Numbered from the stretch's first letter, positions 9,314 to 19,376 are shown. The stretch is DNA of 64,000 nucleotides from an uncultured Alistipes sp. (GCA_944323075.1 CALURC010000005.1:1-64000); one strand, 5' to 3'. Translations and numbers: made by a program. The notes: generated from the letters alone by a model not told the origin.

Positions 9314-11737
9314 ATGAGTAAAAAATATAATAAAGAGGAGGACTTTTCAGGTATATCAGATATGCTTGAAGGACGACATCATGTGATTCCGATCATGACG
9401 GGCGATGATGGCGATATGATGGAGAAGGTGGATATTCCCGACATTTTACCAATTTTGACCCTTCGTAGTTCGGTGCTGTTTCCTGGCTCGATTACACCCA
9501 TTACAGTGGGACGGGACAAGTCGATGAGACTGGTTCGGGACGTGGAGAGTGCAAACGGAATTCTCGGGGCTTTGTTACAAAAGGAGCCGGAGGTGGAGCA
9601 GCCCGGACCGGACGATTTGTATCGGATCGGTACGGCTGCGCGGATTCTGAAAGTACTGGAGATGCCCAACGGTAATTTAACGGTAATTCTTCAGGGATTG
9701 GAGAAGATTGAGGTGCGTGATTTTGTCGTATCCGATCCATATTTTAAGGCTTCGGTTATGACTTTGAAGGATTCGGTTCCCGAACCGAACAACATTGAGT
9801 TCGATGCATTGGTCGATTCGATCAAGGATGTGGCGTTGAATATCATCAATGTTTCGCCTCAGATGCCCAAAGAGGCTACTTTCGCCATTAAAAATATCGA
9901 CAACAAACGGGGGATCATCAATTTTATCTGTTCAAATCTTGATCTGCCCGATGCCGATCGACAGCGGTTGCTCGAGGCACCCGGACTTTTGGCGCGGGCT
10001 CGTCGTTTGCTGGAAATTTTGGTGCGTGAGCAGCAGTTGGTCGAGCTCAAAAACGAAATACAAAACAAGGTAAAGCAGAATATCGATCAGCAGCAACGTG
10101 AGTATTTCCTGCAGCAGCAGATTCGGACTATTCAGGATGAATTAGGTGGCGATCCTGTCGATAAGGATATTGACGAGCTGCACGAGCGAGCTTCCAAGAA
10201 AAAGTGGAGACAGGAGGTCAAGGATTTGTTCTATAAAGAGCTGGCCAAACTTGAACGGATGAATCCTGCTGTGGCTGAATATTCGGTTCAGTTGAACTAT
10301 CTGCAGTTGATGCTCGATCTGCCGTGGGAAACCTATACGAAAGACAATCTGGATCTGGTCCACGCAAAGAAACGTCTCGATAACGATCATTTCGGACTAG
10401 ACGAGGTGAAGGAGCGGATTCTGGAACACCTGGCAGTCCTGAAGCTGAAAGGCGATATGAAGTCTCCGATCTTGTGTCTGTATGGACCTCCGGGAGTCGG
10501 TAAAACGTCGTTGGGCAAATCGGTAGCCGGTGCGTTGAAGCGGAAGTTCGGACGGATTTCGTTGGGCGGTTTGCATGACGAGGCTGAAATCCGGGGACAC
10601 CGTAAAACCTATATTGGCGCTATGCCCGGACGGATTATCCAGACCATCAAACGGGCAGGATCGTCCAATCCGGTCATCATCCTCGATGAGATCGACAAGA
10701 TTACGGTGAGCAACCACGGCGACCCTTCGTCGGCTCTGTTAGAGGTGCTCGATCCGGAACAGAATGCGACGTTCCACGACAACTACCTCGATACGGAATA
10801 TGACCTTTCGAAAGTGTTGTTCATTGCAACGGCTAATAATATATCAAACATTCATCCAGCGTTGCGCGACCGTATGGAGATGATCAATATTCCGGGATAT
10901 ATTCTCGAGGATAAGATTCAGATTGCGAAAAAACATTTGATTCCTAAAGAGTTGGAAGCGCATGGCGTTACGGCGAAACAGTTTAAGATGTCACCGAAGG
11001 TGATTGAGAAGGTGATCGCCGAATATACTCGTGAGCAGGGAGTGCGGACGTTGGAGAAACGGTTGGCCAAACTGATCCGTACACGTGCTAAAAATATCGG
11101 ATTCGACGAACCGTTCAAACCTGAGATCTCTGCAGCTGATGTCGAAAAAGTGCTCGGTATGCCGCGTTTCTTGAATGAAGAGTATGAAATAGCTGGTATG
11201 GTGGGTGTTGTGACCGGATTGGCATGGACCGAAGTCGGTGGCGATATCCTGTATGTGGAGTCGATCCTGACGCCGGGTAAGGGAGCCCTGACGATGACCG
11301 GTAATCTGGGAGATGTGATGAAGGAGTCGGCGACGATCGCTTTGCAGTGGGTGAAGGCTCATTGCAAGGAGCTGGGAATCGATCCCGAGAAGTTCGAAAA
11401 GAACGACGTTCACATCCACGTACCCGAAGGGGCCATTCCGAAAGATGGTCCGAGTGCAGGAATTACGATGATGACCTCTCTGGTATCGACCTATACGGGC
11501 AGACCGGTTAAGGATCGGATTGCCATGACGGGCGAGACGACGTTGAGAGGTCGTGTGATGCCGGTCGGCGGAATCAAGGAGAAAATTCTGGCGGCCAAAA
11601 GGGCCGGAATCAAGGCGATCATTCTGAGTGAAGAGAATAAAAAAGATATTTTAGAGATTAATGCCGAATATGTTGAAGGTCTGACTTTCCATTACGTTCG
11701 AACGAACGACGATGTGCTGAAGTTGGCCATGGCATAA
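9314..11737 (+). CDS. lon: ATP-dependent Lon protease
   Basis: Cytosolic AAA+ serine protease that degrades misfolded and regulatory proteins. It has 807 aa, in the normal range for the phylum. In order it carries an N-terminal substrate-binding LAN domain (ILPILTLRSSVLFPG), a coiled-coil linker, and an AAA+ module with Walker A GPPGVGKT (391-398) and Walker B IILDEID. The C-terminal protease domain has the catalytic dyad Ser714 (in GPSAG) and Lys757 (in GGIKEK), spaced 43 residues as in E. coli Lon. It has its own promoter and a terminator downstream. Confidence 0.97.
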   Translation: MSKKYNKEEDFSGISDMLEGRHHVIPIMTGDDGDMMEKVDIPDILPILTLRSSVLFPGSITPITVGRDKSMRLVRDVESANGILGALLQKEPEVEQPGPDDLYRIGTAARILKVLEMPNGNLTVILQGLEKIEVRDFVVSDPYFKASVMTLKDSVPEPNNIEFDALVDSIKDVALNIINVSPQMPKEATFAIKNIDNKRGIINFICSNLDLPDADRQRLLEAPGLLARARRLLEILVREQQLVELKNEIQNKVKQNIDQQQREYFLQQQIRTIQDELGGDPVDKDIDELHERASKKKWRQEVKDLFYKELAKLERMNPAVAEYSVQLNYLQLMLDLPWETYTKDNLDLVHAKKRLDNDHFGLDEVKERILEHLAVLKLKGDMKSPILCLYGPPGVGKTSLGKSVAGALKRKFGRISLGGLHDEAEIRGHRKTYIGAMPGRIIQTIKRAGSSNPVIILDEIDKITVSNHGDPSSALLEVLDPEQNATFHDNYLDTEYDLSKVLFIATANNISNIHPALRDRMEMINIPGYILEDKIQIAKKHLIPKELEAHGVTAKQFKMSPKVIEKVIAEYTREQGVRTLEKRLAKLIRTRAKNIGFDEPFKPEISAADVEKVLGMPRFLNEEYEIAGMVGVVTGLAWTEVGGDILYVESILTPGKGALTMTGNLGDVMKESATIALQWVKAHCKELGIDPEKFEKNDVHIHVPEGAIPKDGPSAGITMMTSLVSTYTGRPVKDRIAMTGETTLRGRVMPVGGIKEKILAAKRAGIKAIILSEENKKDILEINAEYVEGLTFHYVRTNDDVLKLAMA

Positions 11738-11754
11738 GAGGTGATAGGTTTTTA

Positions 11755-11796
11755 GGGGTGCGGCACACAAAAGGGAAGTGTCGCATCCCGTTTTTT
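11755..11796 (+). terminator. Intrinsic terminator after lon
   Basis: GGGTGCGGCAC (11756-11766) pairs with GTGTCGCATCCC (11778-11789), allowing G-T pairs. Six T residues follow. It separates lon from mnmA. Confidence 0.8.
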
Positions 11797-11819
11797 ACTG
11801 ATAACCCGATGAAAAGAGT

Positions 11820-13025
11820 ATGAAGAGAGTTGTTGTAGGAATGTCCGGAGGAGTGGACTCGAGTGTTGCTGCTTACCTGCTTAAGGAACAGGGATACGAT
11901 GTTGTGGCGTTGTTCATGCGGAACTGGACCGATACGACCGGTACATTGGAGGGCGATTGCCCGTGGTACGACGACCACATGTTTGCCGAACTGGTGGCCA
12001 AACGGCTCGATATTCCGTTTCACATGGTTGACCTGAGCGAAGTTTACCGTCGTCGGGTGGTCGATTACATGTTTGCCGAGTACGGCAAAGGGCGGACGCC
12101 CAATCCGGATGTTTTGTGTAATCGGGAGATCAAGTTCGATGCTTTCCTGCAAGAGGCCCTCAAATTGGGCGCTGACTATGTAGCTACGGGACACTATTGC
12201 CGTAAAGAGACGATCGACGTAGAGGGTCAGACGGTTTATCGGTTGCTGGCAGGCAGCGATCCGAACAAGGATCAAAGCTATTTTTTGTGCCAGCTGACGC
12301 AAGAGCAGTTGTCGCGTGCTCTCTTTCCGATCGGGCATCTGTTGAAGCCTGAAGTGCGCCGGATTGCCGAAGAACAACATCTGGCCACGGCCAAGCGTAA
12401 GGATTCGCAGGGCATCTGTTTCGTCGGCAAGGTCGATCTGCCGGTTTTTCTCCAACAACAACTGAAGGCCCGGGAGGGGGATATAGTAGAGATAGCTGCG
12501 TCATGGCCCGGTTATCGGCATGATAATACAGAGTGCTTTTCAGATACCGAGATTCCCGATATTGCCGTGTTGGATCGGATTGCTGCTCCCTATCTTTATG
12601 GAGAGGAGGATGGTGTTAAAATAGGTCGCCATTCGGGTGCCCATTTCCTGACGATCGGGCAACGCAAAGGTCTGCATGTGGGCGGACGTCCCGAGCCGTT
12701 GTTTGTCATTGCGACGGATGTGGAGCGTAATATCGTCTATGTGGGTCAGGGAAAACAGCATCCGGGACTATATCGGCGGGCATTGTACATTCTTCCTGAA
12801 GAGATGCATTGGATCCGTCCCGACCGGGCGCTAAAGGAGGGAGAACAGGCGCGTTTCCGTATGCGTATCCGTTATCGGCAACCTTTGCAGGACGGGACAT
12901 TATATGTTACACCGAAGGGTGGATACATCGTTTTCGATACGCCTCAGCGCGGGGTAACGGCCGGACAGTTCGCCGCTTGGTACGACGGCGATGAGCTGAT
13001 CGGCTCCGGAGTGATTCATCGCTGA
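11820..13025 (+). CDS. mnmA: tRNA-specific 2-thiouridylase MnmA
   Basis: Installs sulfur on wobble uridine 34 of tRNA-Lys, tRNA-Glu and tRNA-Gln using ATP. The 401 aa protein has the PP-loop SGGVDSS at 9-15, Cys100 in [10 protein letters not shown] and Cys200 in GICFVG. Those two cysteines are the expected catalytic pair. The tRNA-binding region and C-terminal beta-barrel ([11 protein letters not shown] onward) are complete. It lies 82 bp after lon but beyond a terminator, so it probably has its own promoter, though I see no perfect TAnnTTTG box. A short ATG frame at 11809 overlaps the start and looks incidental. Confidence 0.95.
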   Translation: MKRVVVGMSGGVDSSVAAYLLKEQGYDVVALFMRNWTDTTGTLEGDCPWYDDHMFAELVAKRLDIPFHMVDLSEVYRRRVVDYMFAEYGKGRTPNPDVLCNREIKFDAFLQEALKLGADYVATGHYCRKETIDVEGQTVYRLLAGSDPNKDQSYFLCQLTQEQLSRALFPIGHLLKPEVRRIAEEQHLATAKRKDSQGICFVGKVDLPVFLQQQLKAREGDIVEIAASWPGYRHDNTECFSDTEIPDIAVLDRIAAPYLYGEEDGVKIGRHSGAHFLTIGQRKGLHVGGRPEPLFVIATDVERNIVYVGQGKQHPGLYRRALYILPEEMHWIRPDRALKEGEQARFRMRIRYRQPLQDGTLYVTPKGGYIVFDTPQRGVTAGQFAAWYDGDELIGSGVIHR

Positions 13026-13034
13026 TCTTTCGGA

Positions 13035-13058
13035 CGGGGGAGCTTCCCCGTTTTTTTT
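13035..13058 (+). terminator. Intrinsic terminator after mnmA
   Basis: A CGGGGG stem (13035-13040) with an AGCT loop pairs with TCCCCG (13045-13050), followed by eight T residues. Flanking CGGAC and GTCCG can extend the pairing around the T-run. Confidence 0.8.
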
Positions 13059-13078
13059 GTCCGAGATCGGCGGGAATG

Positions 13079-13702
13079 TTAAAAGAGAAGTACGAATCCG
13101 GTGGTAAGCAGAAATCCCAACAGAAACCCTGCCGCAATTTGCAGTGGAGTATGGCTTCCCATCTGAAGCCGCACACCGGCCAGAATTCCCGCTAAAATCA
13201 GAAACAGGATCAGGGTGTATTGCAGATTTCCCAATCCCGTGATACACATGGCAAAGAGCATACCGAGCATTCCTCCGATCGAAGTCATGTGGAGGCTGAT
13301 TTTCCAAAACAGTGTAATGATACCGGCTGTTACCACACAGCATAAAGCGGCGATGACGAACCGCGAAATCAGATAGGCAAATATAATTTTCGATAAGAAA
13401 AGTATGCACAACCCATAACACAGAGCGACGACGGCTATGGGAATGATTCGCTGTTTGCGTTCTTGTAACGAGCGGTCTTTGATTACACCGGTACCTTGTA
13501 GTATTCCAATAACACCCAAGGGCAACAATAGCGTGTCGATTGCGACAACCCCGACCAGAATCCCTTTGGCCGGAAGCGAAAGGGGATAGAGGATAGTCGG
13601 ACCGAACAGCAATAAAATTACGGCTACGGTCGGAATAACAAATGGGTGGAGTCCTATCGATACAATCCGACAAACGGATCGACTATATATGCTTTCTCTC
13701 AT
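13079..13702 (-). CDS. PAP2-like integral membrane protein
   Basis: 207 aa and almost entirely hydrophobic, with about six membrane segments. The layout resembles the PAP2 lipid-phosphatase superfamily as found in Bacteroidota: KDRSLQERKQR, then KISLHMTSIGG, then VRLQMGSHTPLQ. The classical motifs are incomplete. PSGH is replaced by HMTS and the last motif has His but lacks the usual SR and final Asp, so activity is uncertain. It could dephosphorylate an isoprenoid or phosphatidyl phosphate, or have another membrane role. The start at 13702 is supported by a -7 box 22 bp upstream. It converges with mnmA. Confidence 0.7.
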   Translation of the reverse strand: MRESIYSRSVCRIVSIGLHPFVIPTVAVILLLFGPTILYPLSLPAKGILVGVVAIDTLLLPLGVIGILQGTGVIKDRSLQERKQRIIPIAVVALCYGLCILFLSKIIFAYLISRFVIAALCCVVTAGIITLFWKISLHMTSIGGMLGMLFAMCITGLGNLQYTLILFLILAGILAGVRLQMGSHTPLQIAAGFLLGFLLTTGFVLLF

Positions 13703-13723
13703 GCGAAACTTTCAAACGGAATC

Positions 13724-13731
13724 CAAAGATA
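13724..13731 (-). promoter_or_regulatory. Promoter -7 box of the PAP2-like gene
   Basis: The minus strand reads TATCTTTG, a perfect TAnnTTTG match, 22 bp upstream of the ATG. Confidence 0.6.
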
Positions 13732-13803
13732 CGAATTTTGGTGAATTTTTCTGGCCGGATCTTTAAAGTTTATACGTTTGAAAGGGGAAACAGTAAGAAA
13801 AGG

Positions 13804-15228
13804 TTAAATCTGTCTGCGCAATCGGGCGACAGGTATTCCGAGCATCTCTCTATATTTGGCAACGGTACGTCGGGCGATCTTGTATCCTTTGTCGTTGAGG
13901 ATGTCCATCAGAGTTTCGTCTGTCAACGGTTTGTGTTTGTCTTCTTTTTCGATACATTCGGAGAGAATGTTTTTGATTTCGTATGAGGATACCTCTTCAC
14001 CGCTGTCGGTTTGCATTGCTTCGGAGAAAAGTTGCTTCAGAGGAATGATGCCGAATTGTGTCTGTACGTATTTGCTGTTGACCACCCGCGAGATGGTTGA
14101 AACGTCGAGCTTCGTGGCATCGGCAATATCTTTCAGAATCATCGGCCGTAGTTTCGATTGATCTCCGTCGATAAAGTATTCGCGTTGGTAGTCGAGAATT
14201 GCCTGCATGGTCCGCATAAGCGTATCATGCCGTTGTCGGATGGCTGAAATAAACCATTTGGCCGAATCGATTTTATTCTTGACAAACTGGATGGCTTCTC
14301 GGTTTGATTCCGATTCCGTTCCGCTCTCTTGTGTCATACTGCGGATCATTTCCATATAGCGACGGTTGATTTTCAGGTCTGGAATATTCGACGAGTTAAG
14401 TTTCAAGTCGAAAATCCCATTTTGATAGTCCAACGTGAAATCGGGAGTAATATAAGGCTGGGCCGTACTTTTGTCATCGCTATATAAATTGCCCGGTTTG
14501 GGAGAGAGCCGTACAATCTCATCGATCGCATGACGGAATTCATCCTCGCTGACCGACAGTCGGGAAATCAGTTTTTCGTAGTGTTTTTTCGTAAATTCAT
14601 CGAAATAGGAGGTCAGAATCTTGTGGGCGAGTTTTTGGGCCGGATTTAATTCGGGCAGGGCATCCAGTTGCAAAAGCAGACACTCTTTCAAGTTGCGTGA
14701 ACCGATACCTACCGGTTCGAGACGTTGGATGGTGTGGAGAATTTTTTCGAGCTCGTTTTCCGTTGCTTCTATTCCCGTGCTGAAGGCGATATCATCGGTT
14801 ATTGAGGCTAAATCCCGGCGTAAGTAGCCATCGTCGTCAATACTTCCGATAATGTATTTGGCTATCGTCATTTCCCTGTCCGACAGGTTTTTGAATCCTA
14901 ATTGTTGGATCAGACTCTCCTGTAGAGAAATTCCTTCTGTGAGATAGATCGGCCGTTTTTGATCGTCTGGAGAATAATTGTTGGCGTGATACTTGTATCT
15001 CGGAGTATCATCCTCTGCGAAATATTCGTCAACGGAGACCTCTTTGGGTTCTTCTTCCTGTTGTTCTTCAGAGGGTTCTTCTTCAAGAACGGGGTTCTCC
15101 TCGATCTCTTGTTTGATGCGTTGTTCGAGTTGTATGGTTGGAAGTTCGAGCAGCTTGATCATTTGGATCTGCTGCGGCGAGAGCTTCTGTAGAAGTTTCT
15201 GTACCTGACGTTGGTTAATTGCAGACAT
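13804..15228 (-). CDS. rpoN: RNA polymerase sigma-54 factor
   Basis: Alternative sigma factor that recognises -24/-12 promoters and needs AAA+ activators. It has 474 aa. Region I at the N-terminus (QMIKLLELPTIQLEQRI) is Gln/Leu-rich as expected, followed by an acidic region II (about 45-65). The core-binding domain follows, with an HTH near DATKLDVSTISRVVNSKYVQ. The C-terminal RpoN box ARRTVAKYRE is at 452-461. No sigma-54 activator is encoded in this window. Expression may be controlled by the palindromic region at 15262-15309. Confidence 0.96.
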   Translation of the reverse strand: MSAINQRQVQKLLQKLSPQQIQMIKLLELPTIQLEQRIKQEIEENPVLEEEPSEEQQEEEPKEVSVDEYFAEDDTPRYKYHANNYSPDDQKRPIYLTEGISLQESLIQQLGFKNLSDREMTIAKYIIGSIDDDGYLRRDLASITDDIAFSTGIEATENELEKILHTIQRLEPVGIGSRNLKECLLLQLDALPELNPAQKLAHKILTSYFDEFTKKHYEKLISRLSVSEDEFRHAIDEIVRLSPKPGNLYSDDKSTAQPYITPDFTLDYQNGIFDLKLNSSNIPDLKINRRYMEMIRSMTQESGTESESNREAIQFVKNKIDSAKWFISAIRQRHDTLMRTMQAILDYQREYFIDGDQSKLRPMILKDIADATKLDVSTISRVVNSKYVQTQFGIIPLKQLFSEAMQTDSGEEVSSYEIKNILSECIEKEDKHKPLTDETLMDILNDKGYKIARRTVAKYREMLGIPVARLRRQI

Positions 15229-15261
15229 AGTTTTCCGTTTTTCAATAATAGTAGATTAAAT

Positions 15262-15309
15262 AGAGAATTACCTATCTTTGGTATAATACAAAGATAAAGA
15301 TAATTCTCT
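15262..15309. promoter_or_regulatory. Palindromic rpoN promoter region with two opposed TATCTTTG boxes
   Basis: TATCTTTG reads rightward at 15273-15280 and leftward at 15289-15296, separated by GTATAATA. AGAGAATTA (15262-15270) and TAATTCTCT (15301-15309) extend the inverted repeat. The leftward box is well placed for rpoN, 61 bp upstream of its ATG. The rightward box faces the 3' end of asnS and has no obvious target. The symmetry may be an operator or a hairpin ending asnS transcription. Confidence 0.5.
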
Positions 15310-15393
15310 TCTAACCGCGACCTGTAAAGGGCACATTGTAGCAAAAACGGTCCTATGTTGTGGTCTGAAATGTCTGCTAAAACCGTTTTTGTA

Positions 15394-16791
15394 TTAGAAC
15401 TCAGCGTTTTTCGGGGTACGAGGGAATGGTATTACGTCACGAATATTGCTCATGCCCGTGACGAACAGCAACAGTCGTTCGAAACCGAGCCCGAATCCGC
15501 TATGAGGAGCGGTTCCCCATCGTCTGGTGTCGAGGTACCACCATATATCCTTTTCCGGAACGCCGACCTCTTCGACACGTTGACGTAATTTGTCGAGGTT
15601 CTCTTCTCGCTGAGAACCGCCTATAATCTCTCCGATCTTCGGGAAGAGCACATCCATTGCCCGTACGGTTTTTCCGTCGTCGTTCAGCTTCATGTAGAAA
15701 GCCTTGATCTCTTTGGGGTAGTTGATCAGAATGACCGGCTTTTTGAAATGTTGTTCGACAAGATACCGTTCGTGTTCGCTTTGCAGGTCGAGACCCCAGC
15801 TTACCGGGAACTCGAATTTGACTCCGCTTTTCATCAGAATGTCGATACCTTCGGTGTAATCCAGCCGTACGAAATCGTTATCAACAACGAATTTGAGTCG
15901 GTCGATCAGTTCATTGTCGTACATTTTTGCGAGGAACTGTAAATCATCCTGACAGTTATCCAAAGCATATTGGATCAGATATTTCAAAAAGTCTTCGGCC
16001 AACTCCATGTTGTCTTCCAATTCGTAGAAGGCGACTTCCGGTTCGATCATCCAGAATTCGGCTAGGTGACGTGGAGTATTGGAGTTTTCGGCACGGAATG
16101 TTGGTCCGAATGTATAGATTTGAGATAGAGCCAAGGCTCCGAGTTCGCCTTCAAGCTGACCGGATACGGTCAGGTTACACGGTTTTCCGAAAAAGTCCTG
16201 CGAGTAGTCGACCTTACCCTCTTCTGTTTTCGGGATATTATTCAAATCAAGTGTCGTTACGTTGAACATGGCACCAGCCCCCTCGCAATCACTACCGGTA
16301 ATCAGAGGAGTATGCAGGTAGTAGAAGCCATGATCATTGAAATATTTGTGTATGGCGAATGCCATTGCGTGCCGGATACGAAGTACGGCTCCGAAAGTGT
16401 TGGTGCGGGGACGCAGATAGGCGATTTCGCGCAGAAATTCCAGCGAATGGCCCTTTTTCTGCAACGGATATGAAGCGTCGGTTGTTCCGTAGATTTCGAT
16501 TGACTCGGCCTGTATTTCGACGGGTTGACCTGACCCGAGCGATTCAACCAGTTTCCCGCATGCTTTGATACAGCTTCCCGTCGTGATGTTTTTGAGCAAA
16601 GATTCGTCGAACTTGTTGACGTCGGCGACAATTTGTATATTATGGATGATCGATCCGTCGTTGAGGGCGATGAAAGCCACGTTTTTGTTCCCGCGTTTGG
16701 TTCTGACCCATCCTTTGACTACGACATCCGTTCCGATAGCCGTTTTCGATTGCAACAGCTCTGCGATTTTGGTTCTTCCTCCGCTTGACAT
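15394..16791 (-). CDS. asnS: Asparaginyl-tRNA synthetase
   Basis: Class IIb synthetase that charges tRNA-Asn. The 465 aa protein has an N-terminal OB-fold anticodon-binding domain ([18 protein letters not shown]). The class II core follows, with motif 2 [21 protein letters not shown] and motif 3 [25 protein letters not shown] near the C-terminus. The Asn-type residues in the active site and the short class IIb layout separate it from AspS. It lies upstream of rpoN on the same strand with a 165-bp gap. A near-consensus GATATTTG box lies about 40 bp upstream. Confidence 0.96.
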   Translation of the reverse strand: MSSGGRTKIAELLQSKTAIGTDVVVKGWVRTKRGNKNVAFIALNDGSIIHNIQIVADVNKFDESLLKNITTGSCIKACGKLVESLGSGQPVEIQAESIEIYGTTDASYPLQKKGHSLEFLREIAYLRPRTNTFGAVLRIRHAMAFAIHKYFNDHGFYYLHTPLITGSDCEGAGAMFNVTTLDLNNIPKTEEGKVDYSQDFFGKPCNLTVSGQLEGELGALALSQIYTFGPTFRAENSNTPRHLAEFWMIEPEVAFYELEDNMELAEDFLKYLIQYALDNCQDDLQFLAKMYDNELIDRLKFVVDNDFVRLDYTEGIDILMKSGVKFEFPVSWGLDLQSEHERYLVEQHFKKPVILINYPKEIKAFYMKLNDDGKTVRAMDVLFPKIGEIIGGSQREENLDKLRQRVEEVGVPEKDIWWYLDTRRWGTAPHSGFGLGFERLLLFVTGMSNIRDVIPFPRTPKNAEF

Positions 16792-16907
16792 ATCTTTTTG
16801 CTTTTATTGTATCACATCAGGTTGCAAATATCGTATTTTTTCCTGAAAAGAAGAACTCTTTACGGCTTTTTGATTCGATACGTTTTCCCGGTTTATGGTA
16901 ATTTTGC

Positions 16908-16915
16908 TAAATTTG
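16908..16915 (+). promoter_or_regulatory. GH2 gene promoter -7 box
   Basis: TAAATTTG matches TAnnTTTG and lies 31 bp upstream of the ATG at 16946. Confidence 0.6.
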
Positions 16916-16945
16916 TCAAGCTAACTAAGTAACTATACGGAAAAG

Positions 16946-18763
16946 ATGAAAAAAACGCTTGTATTGGTATCCCTTCTTTTATCGGGACTTTCGGCAGGAG
17001 CGCAGTGGCAACCTGCTGGTGACAAGATTAAAACGGTTTGGGCGGAAGAGGTCGATCCGAATAATCCGCTACCGGAGTATCCCCGTCCATTGATGGAACG
17101 CGAACAGTGGCAGAATCTGAATGGGTTGTGGAACTACAGCATTGTACCGGTAGGTGTCACTCCAGAGCAGACGGATGGCCAAATATTGGTTCCGTTTGCC
17201 GTTGAGTCGAGCCTTTCGGGAGTTCAGAAACAATTGGGGGCAAAAAATGAGTTGTGGTACACCCGAGAGTTTGCGGTTCCTGCAAAATGGACAGAGGATC
17301 GGGTGCTGCTCCATTTCGGTGCGGTAGATTGGAAAGCCGAAGTGTGGGTCAATGATATAAAGGTCGGTGAGCACACGGGAGGATATACCCCCTTCTCGTT
17401 CGATATTACGCAGGCATTGAATAAGAAAGGAGCCAATACATTAAAGGTAAAAGTGTGGGATCCTACGGATGAGGGTTTCCAACCGCGAGGAAAACAGGTG
17501 AATCGCCCGGAGGGTATTTGGTATACTCCGGTAAGCGGTATCTGGCAGACCGTATGGCTCGAACCGGTTCCGGAAAAATACATTGCTGGTATTAAGACGA
17601 TACCAGATATTGATAAGAAAGAGTTGAAGGTGGATGTACAAACGTCGTGTGCGGCAATGGGTGATGTCGTTGAGGTATCCGTAATGGATGGAGATCGTAT
17701 GGTGGCTCAGGGAAAGGCTCTTTCGGGAGTACCCGTGACGATTACGATGCCGGCCGATATGAAACTGTGGAGTCCTGACTCTCCGTTCCTCTATGATCTG
17801 AAAATTACATTGAATTCCGAAGGGAAAACGGTCGATCAGGTAGAAAGTTATACGGCTATGCGGAAATATTCTACGGGATATGACGAGAACGGTATCATGC
17901 GTTTGAAACTGAACAATAAGGATATTTTCCATTTTGGCCCCCTCGATCAGGGATGGTGGCCGGACGGACTCTATACGGCAGCCACCGACGAGGCTCTTTT
18001 GTATGATCTGAAAAAGACAAAAGACTTCGGTTTTAATATGATTCGCAAACATGTCAAAGTCGAACCGGCACGTTGGTATATGTATTGCGACCAACTGGGT
18101 ATCATGGTTTGGCAGGATATGCCCAGCGGAGGGGAGAGCAATCCACAATGGCAGATGACACAGTATTTTGATGGACAAGAGTGGAATCGGGCTCCGATAT
18201 CAGAAGCCAATTATCGGAAAGAGTGGAAAGAGATTATCGATTATCTCTATTCGTACCCATGTATCGCGATGTGGGTTCCGTTCAATGAGGCGTGGGGACA
18301 GTTCAAAACCCGCGAAATTGCCGAATGGACGAAATTGTATGATCCAACCCGATCGGTCAATCCGGCCAGTGGAGGAAACCACTATATCGCATGCGGTGAT
18401 GTACTCGATCTGCACCGTTATCCGCATCCCGAGATGTATTTGTACGATACGAAACGCGTGACGGTAATGGGAGAGTATGGAGGAATAGGACTGGTCGTTG
18501 CGGATCATCTGTGGGAACCCGATCGAAATTGGGGATATGTCCAATTCAAGAATTCGGATGAAGCGACAGAGGCTTATCTGAAATATACAAACATGCTGAA
18601 AGATATGATCCAACGAGGATTTTCGGCCGGTGTTTATACTCAGACTAGCGATGTTGAGGTGGAAGTGAACGGTTTGATGACCTACGACCGAAAAGTAATT
18701 AAGCTGAATGAGCAGAAAATAAGGGAGTTGAATCAGTCAATTTGTCATGCTTTGGACAAATAG
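16946..18763 (+). CDS. Exported GH2 family glycoside hydrolase
   Basis: 605 aa with a clear signal peptide (1 to about 20, ending SAGAQ). Domains are an N-terminal sugar-binding jelly roll (REQWQNLNGLWNYSI, WTEDRVLLHFGAVDWKAEVWVND), an Ig-like sandwich and a TIM barrel that ends the protein, so it lacks the extra C-terminal modules of the GH2 at 3673. The acid/base Glu448 is in VPFNEAWGQF and the nucleophile Glu510 in VMGEYGGIG. The short form resembles the beta-galactosidase/beta-glucuronidase-like GH2 proteins common in gut Bacteroidota; substrate unknown. It is a stand-alone gene with its own promoter and no SusC/SusD partner nearby. Confidence 0.88.
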   Translation: MKKTLVLVSLLLSGLSAGAQWQPAGDKIKTVWAEEVDPNNPLPEYPRPLMEREQWQNLNGLWNYSIVPVGVTPEQTDGQILVPFAVESSLSGVQKQLGAKNELWYTREFAVPAKWTEDRVLLHFGAVDWKAEVWVNDIKVGEHTGGYTPFSFDITQALNKKGANTLKVKVWDPTDEGFQPRGKQVNRPEGIWYTPVSGIWQTVWLEPVPEKYIAGIKTIPDIDKKELKVDVQTSCAAMGDVVEVSVMDGDRMVAQGKALSGVPVTITMPADMKLWSPDSPFLYDLKITLNSEGKTVDQVESYTAMRKYSTGYDENGIMRLKLNNKDIFHFGPLDQGWWPDGLYTAATDEALLYDLKKTKDFGFNMIRKHVKVEPARWYMYCDQLGIMVWQDMPSGGESNPQWQMTQYFDGQEWNRAPISEANYRKEWKEIIDYLYSYPCIAMWVPFNEAWGQFKTREIAEWTKLYDPTRSVNPASGGNHYIACGDVLDLHRYPHPEMYLYDTKRVTVMGEYGGIGLVVADHLWEPDRNWGYVQFKNSDEATEAYLKYTNMLKDMIQRGFSAGVYTQTSDVEVEVNGLMTYDRKVIKLNEQKIRELNQSICHALDK

Positions 18764-18815
18764 TCAAATAAAAGTTTTGTTTTAAACAATATTGAGAGGC
18801 AGAGCCTCGTTCTGT

Positions 18816-18866
18816 TATAGCATTGCGATAGGAAAACATGATGTTTTACTTTTTCGTAATGCTATA
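18816..18866. repeat. Inverted repeat downstream of the GH2 gene
   Basis: TATAGCATT (18816-18824) pairs with AATGCTATA (18858-18866), with an inner AAAAC/GTTTT pairing. No T-run follows, so it is not a standard terminator. It may protect or end the GH2 transcript. Confidence 0.45.
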
Positions 18867-19107
18867 ATAGTATGTATTTTAAAGGAGAGAAGGAAGTTGA
18901 TCTGTCGGTATAATTGGCATGGCACGATGTTTGTCAATTATAAGTTTGAAAGCCGATCTGTCCGGGTGGCATGACAACGGAAGTTTGGCATAAAAATTGA
19001 AGGTTAACTTAGTAGAGTAAAGGAAGTAAAGCAGAAAGTACAAGCAACAAGGTTTCTTCATTTATTTAAGTTTGGGTTAGTAGTTTTAGGGATTAGTTCC
19101 CGGGGAA

Positions 19108-19137
19108 AGAGGCAACCGTGAGGGTTCCCTCTTTTTT
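19108..19137 (+). terminator. Terminator-like hairpin in intergenic region
   Basis: AGAGGCAACC (19108-19117) pairs with GGTTCCCTCT (19123-19132) with one internal C-C mismatch, followed by TTTTTT. It lies about 340 bp beyond the nearest upstream stop, so it may end a short independent transcript. Confidence 0.5.
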
Positions 19138-19340
19138 ATTTTGTACTTTGGATATTAAACACTATAGGGGTGATGTGATATAAAAAAGAACCACCTCAAA
19201 CAAGTATGGAATTTCGGTTTTGGAAAGCGCATTTGTCTGAGGACATCCCGAAGGAGAGTTGTTTGATTGAATGAGTCGTTTGGATTTGGTTTACCTGCGT
19301 CATGAACATTAAAATTGATAAAATATGAAAGTGTGAATAA

Positions 19341-19376
19341 AGAGAGCTCTGTCAAATCGGCAGAGCTCTCTTTTTG
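19341..19376. terminator. Bidirectional terminator
   Basis: AGAGAGCTCTG (19341-19351) and CAGAGCTCTCT (19361-19371) form a perfect 11-bp stem with T residues after it on the plus strand. On the minus strand it is placed to stop the fibronectin-III gene that ends at 19411. Confidence 0.75.

Noticed and set aside
12900-13673. 257-codon leftward frame overlapping mnmA and the PAP2-like gene
   Set aside because: It crosses the mnmA end and terminator and shares bases with the hydrophobic PAP2-like frame, which has the real promoter and family pattern.
17441-18178. 245-codon leftward frame inside the GH2 gene
   Set aside because: Antisense shadow of a gene with identified catalytic residues.
19155-19355. 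66-codon leftward frame in the intergenic gap
   Set aside because: It overlaps the strong hairpin terminator at 19341-19371, has no promoter box and no recognisable protein features.
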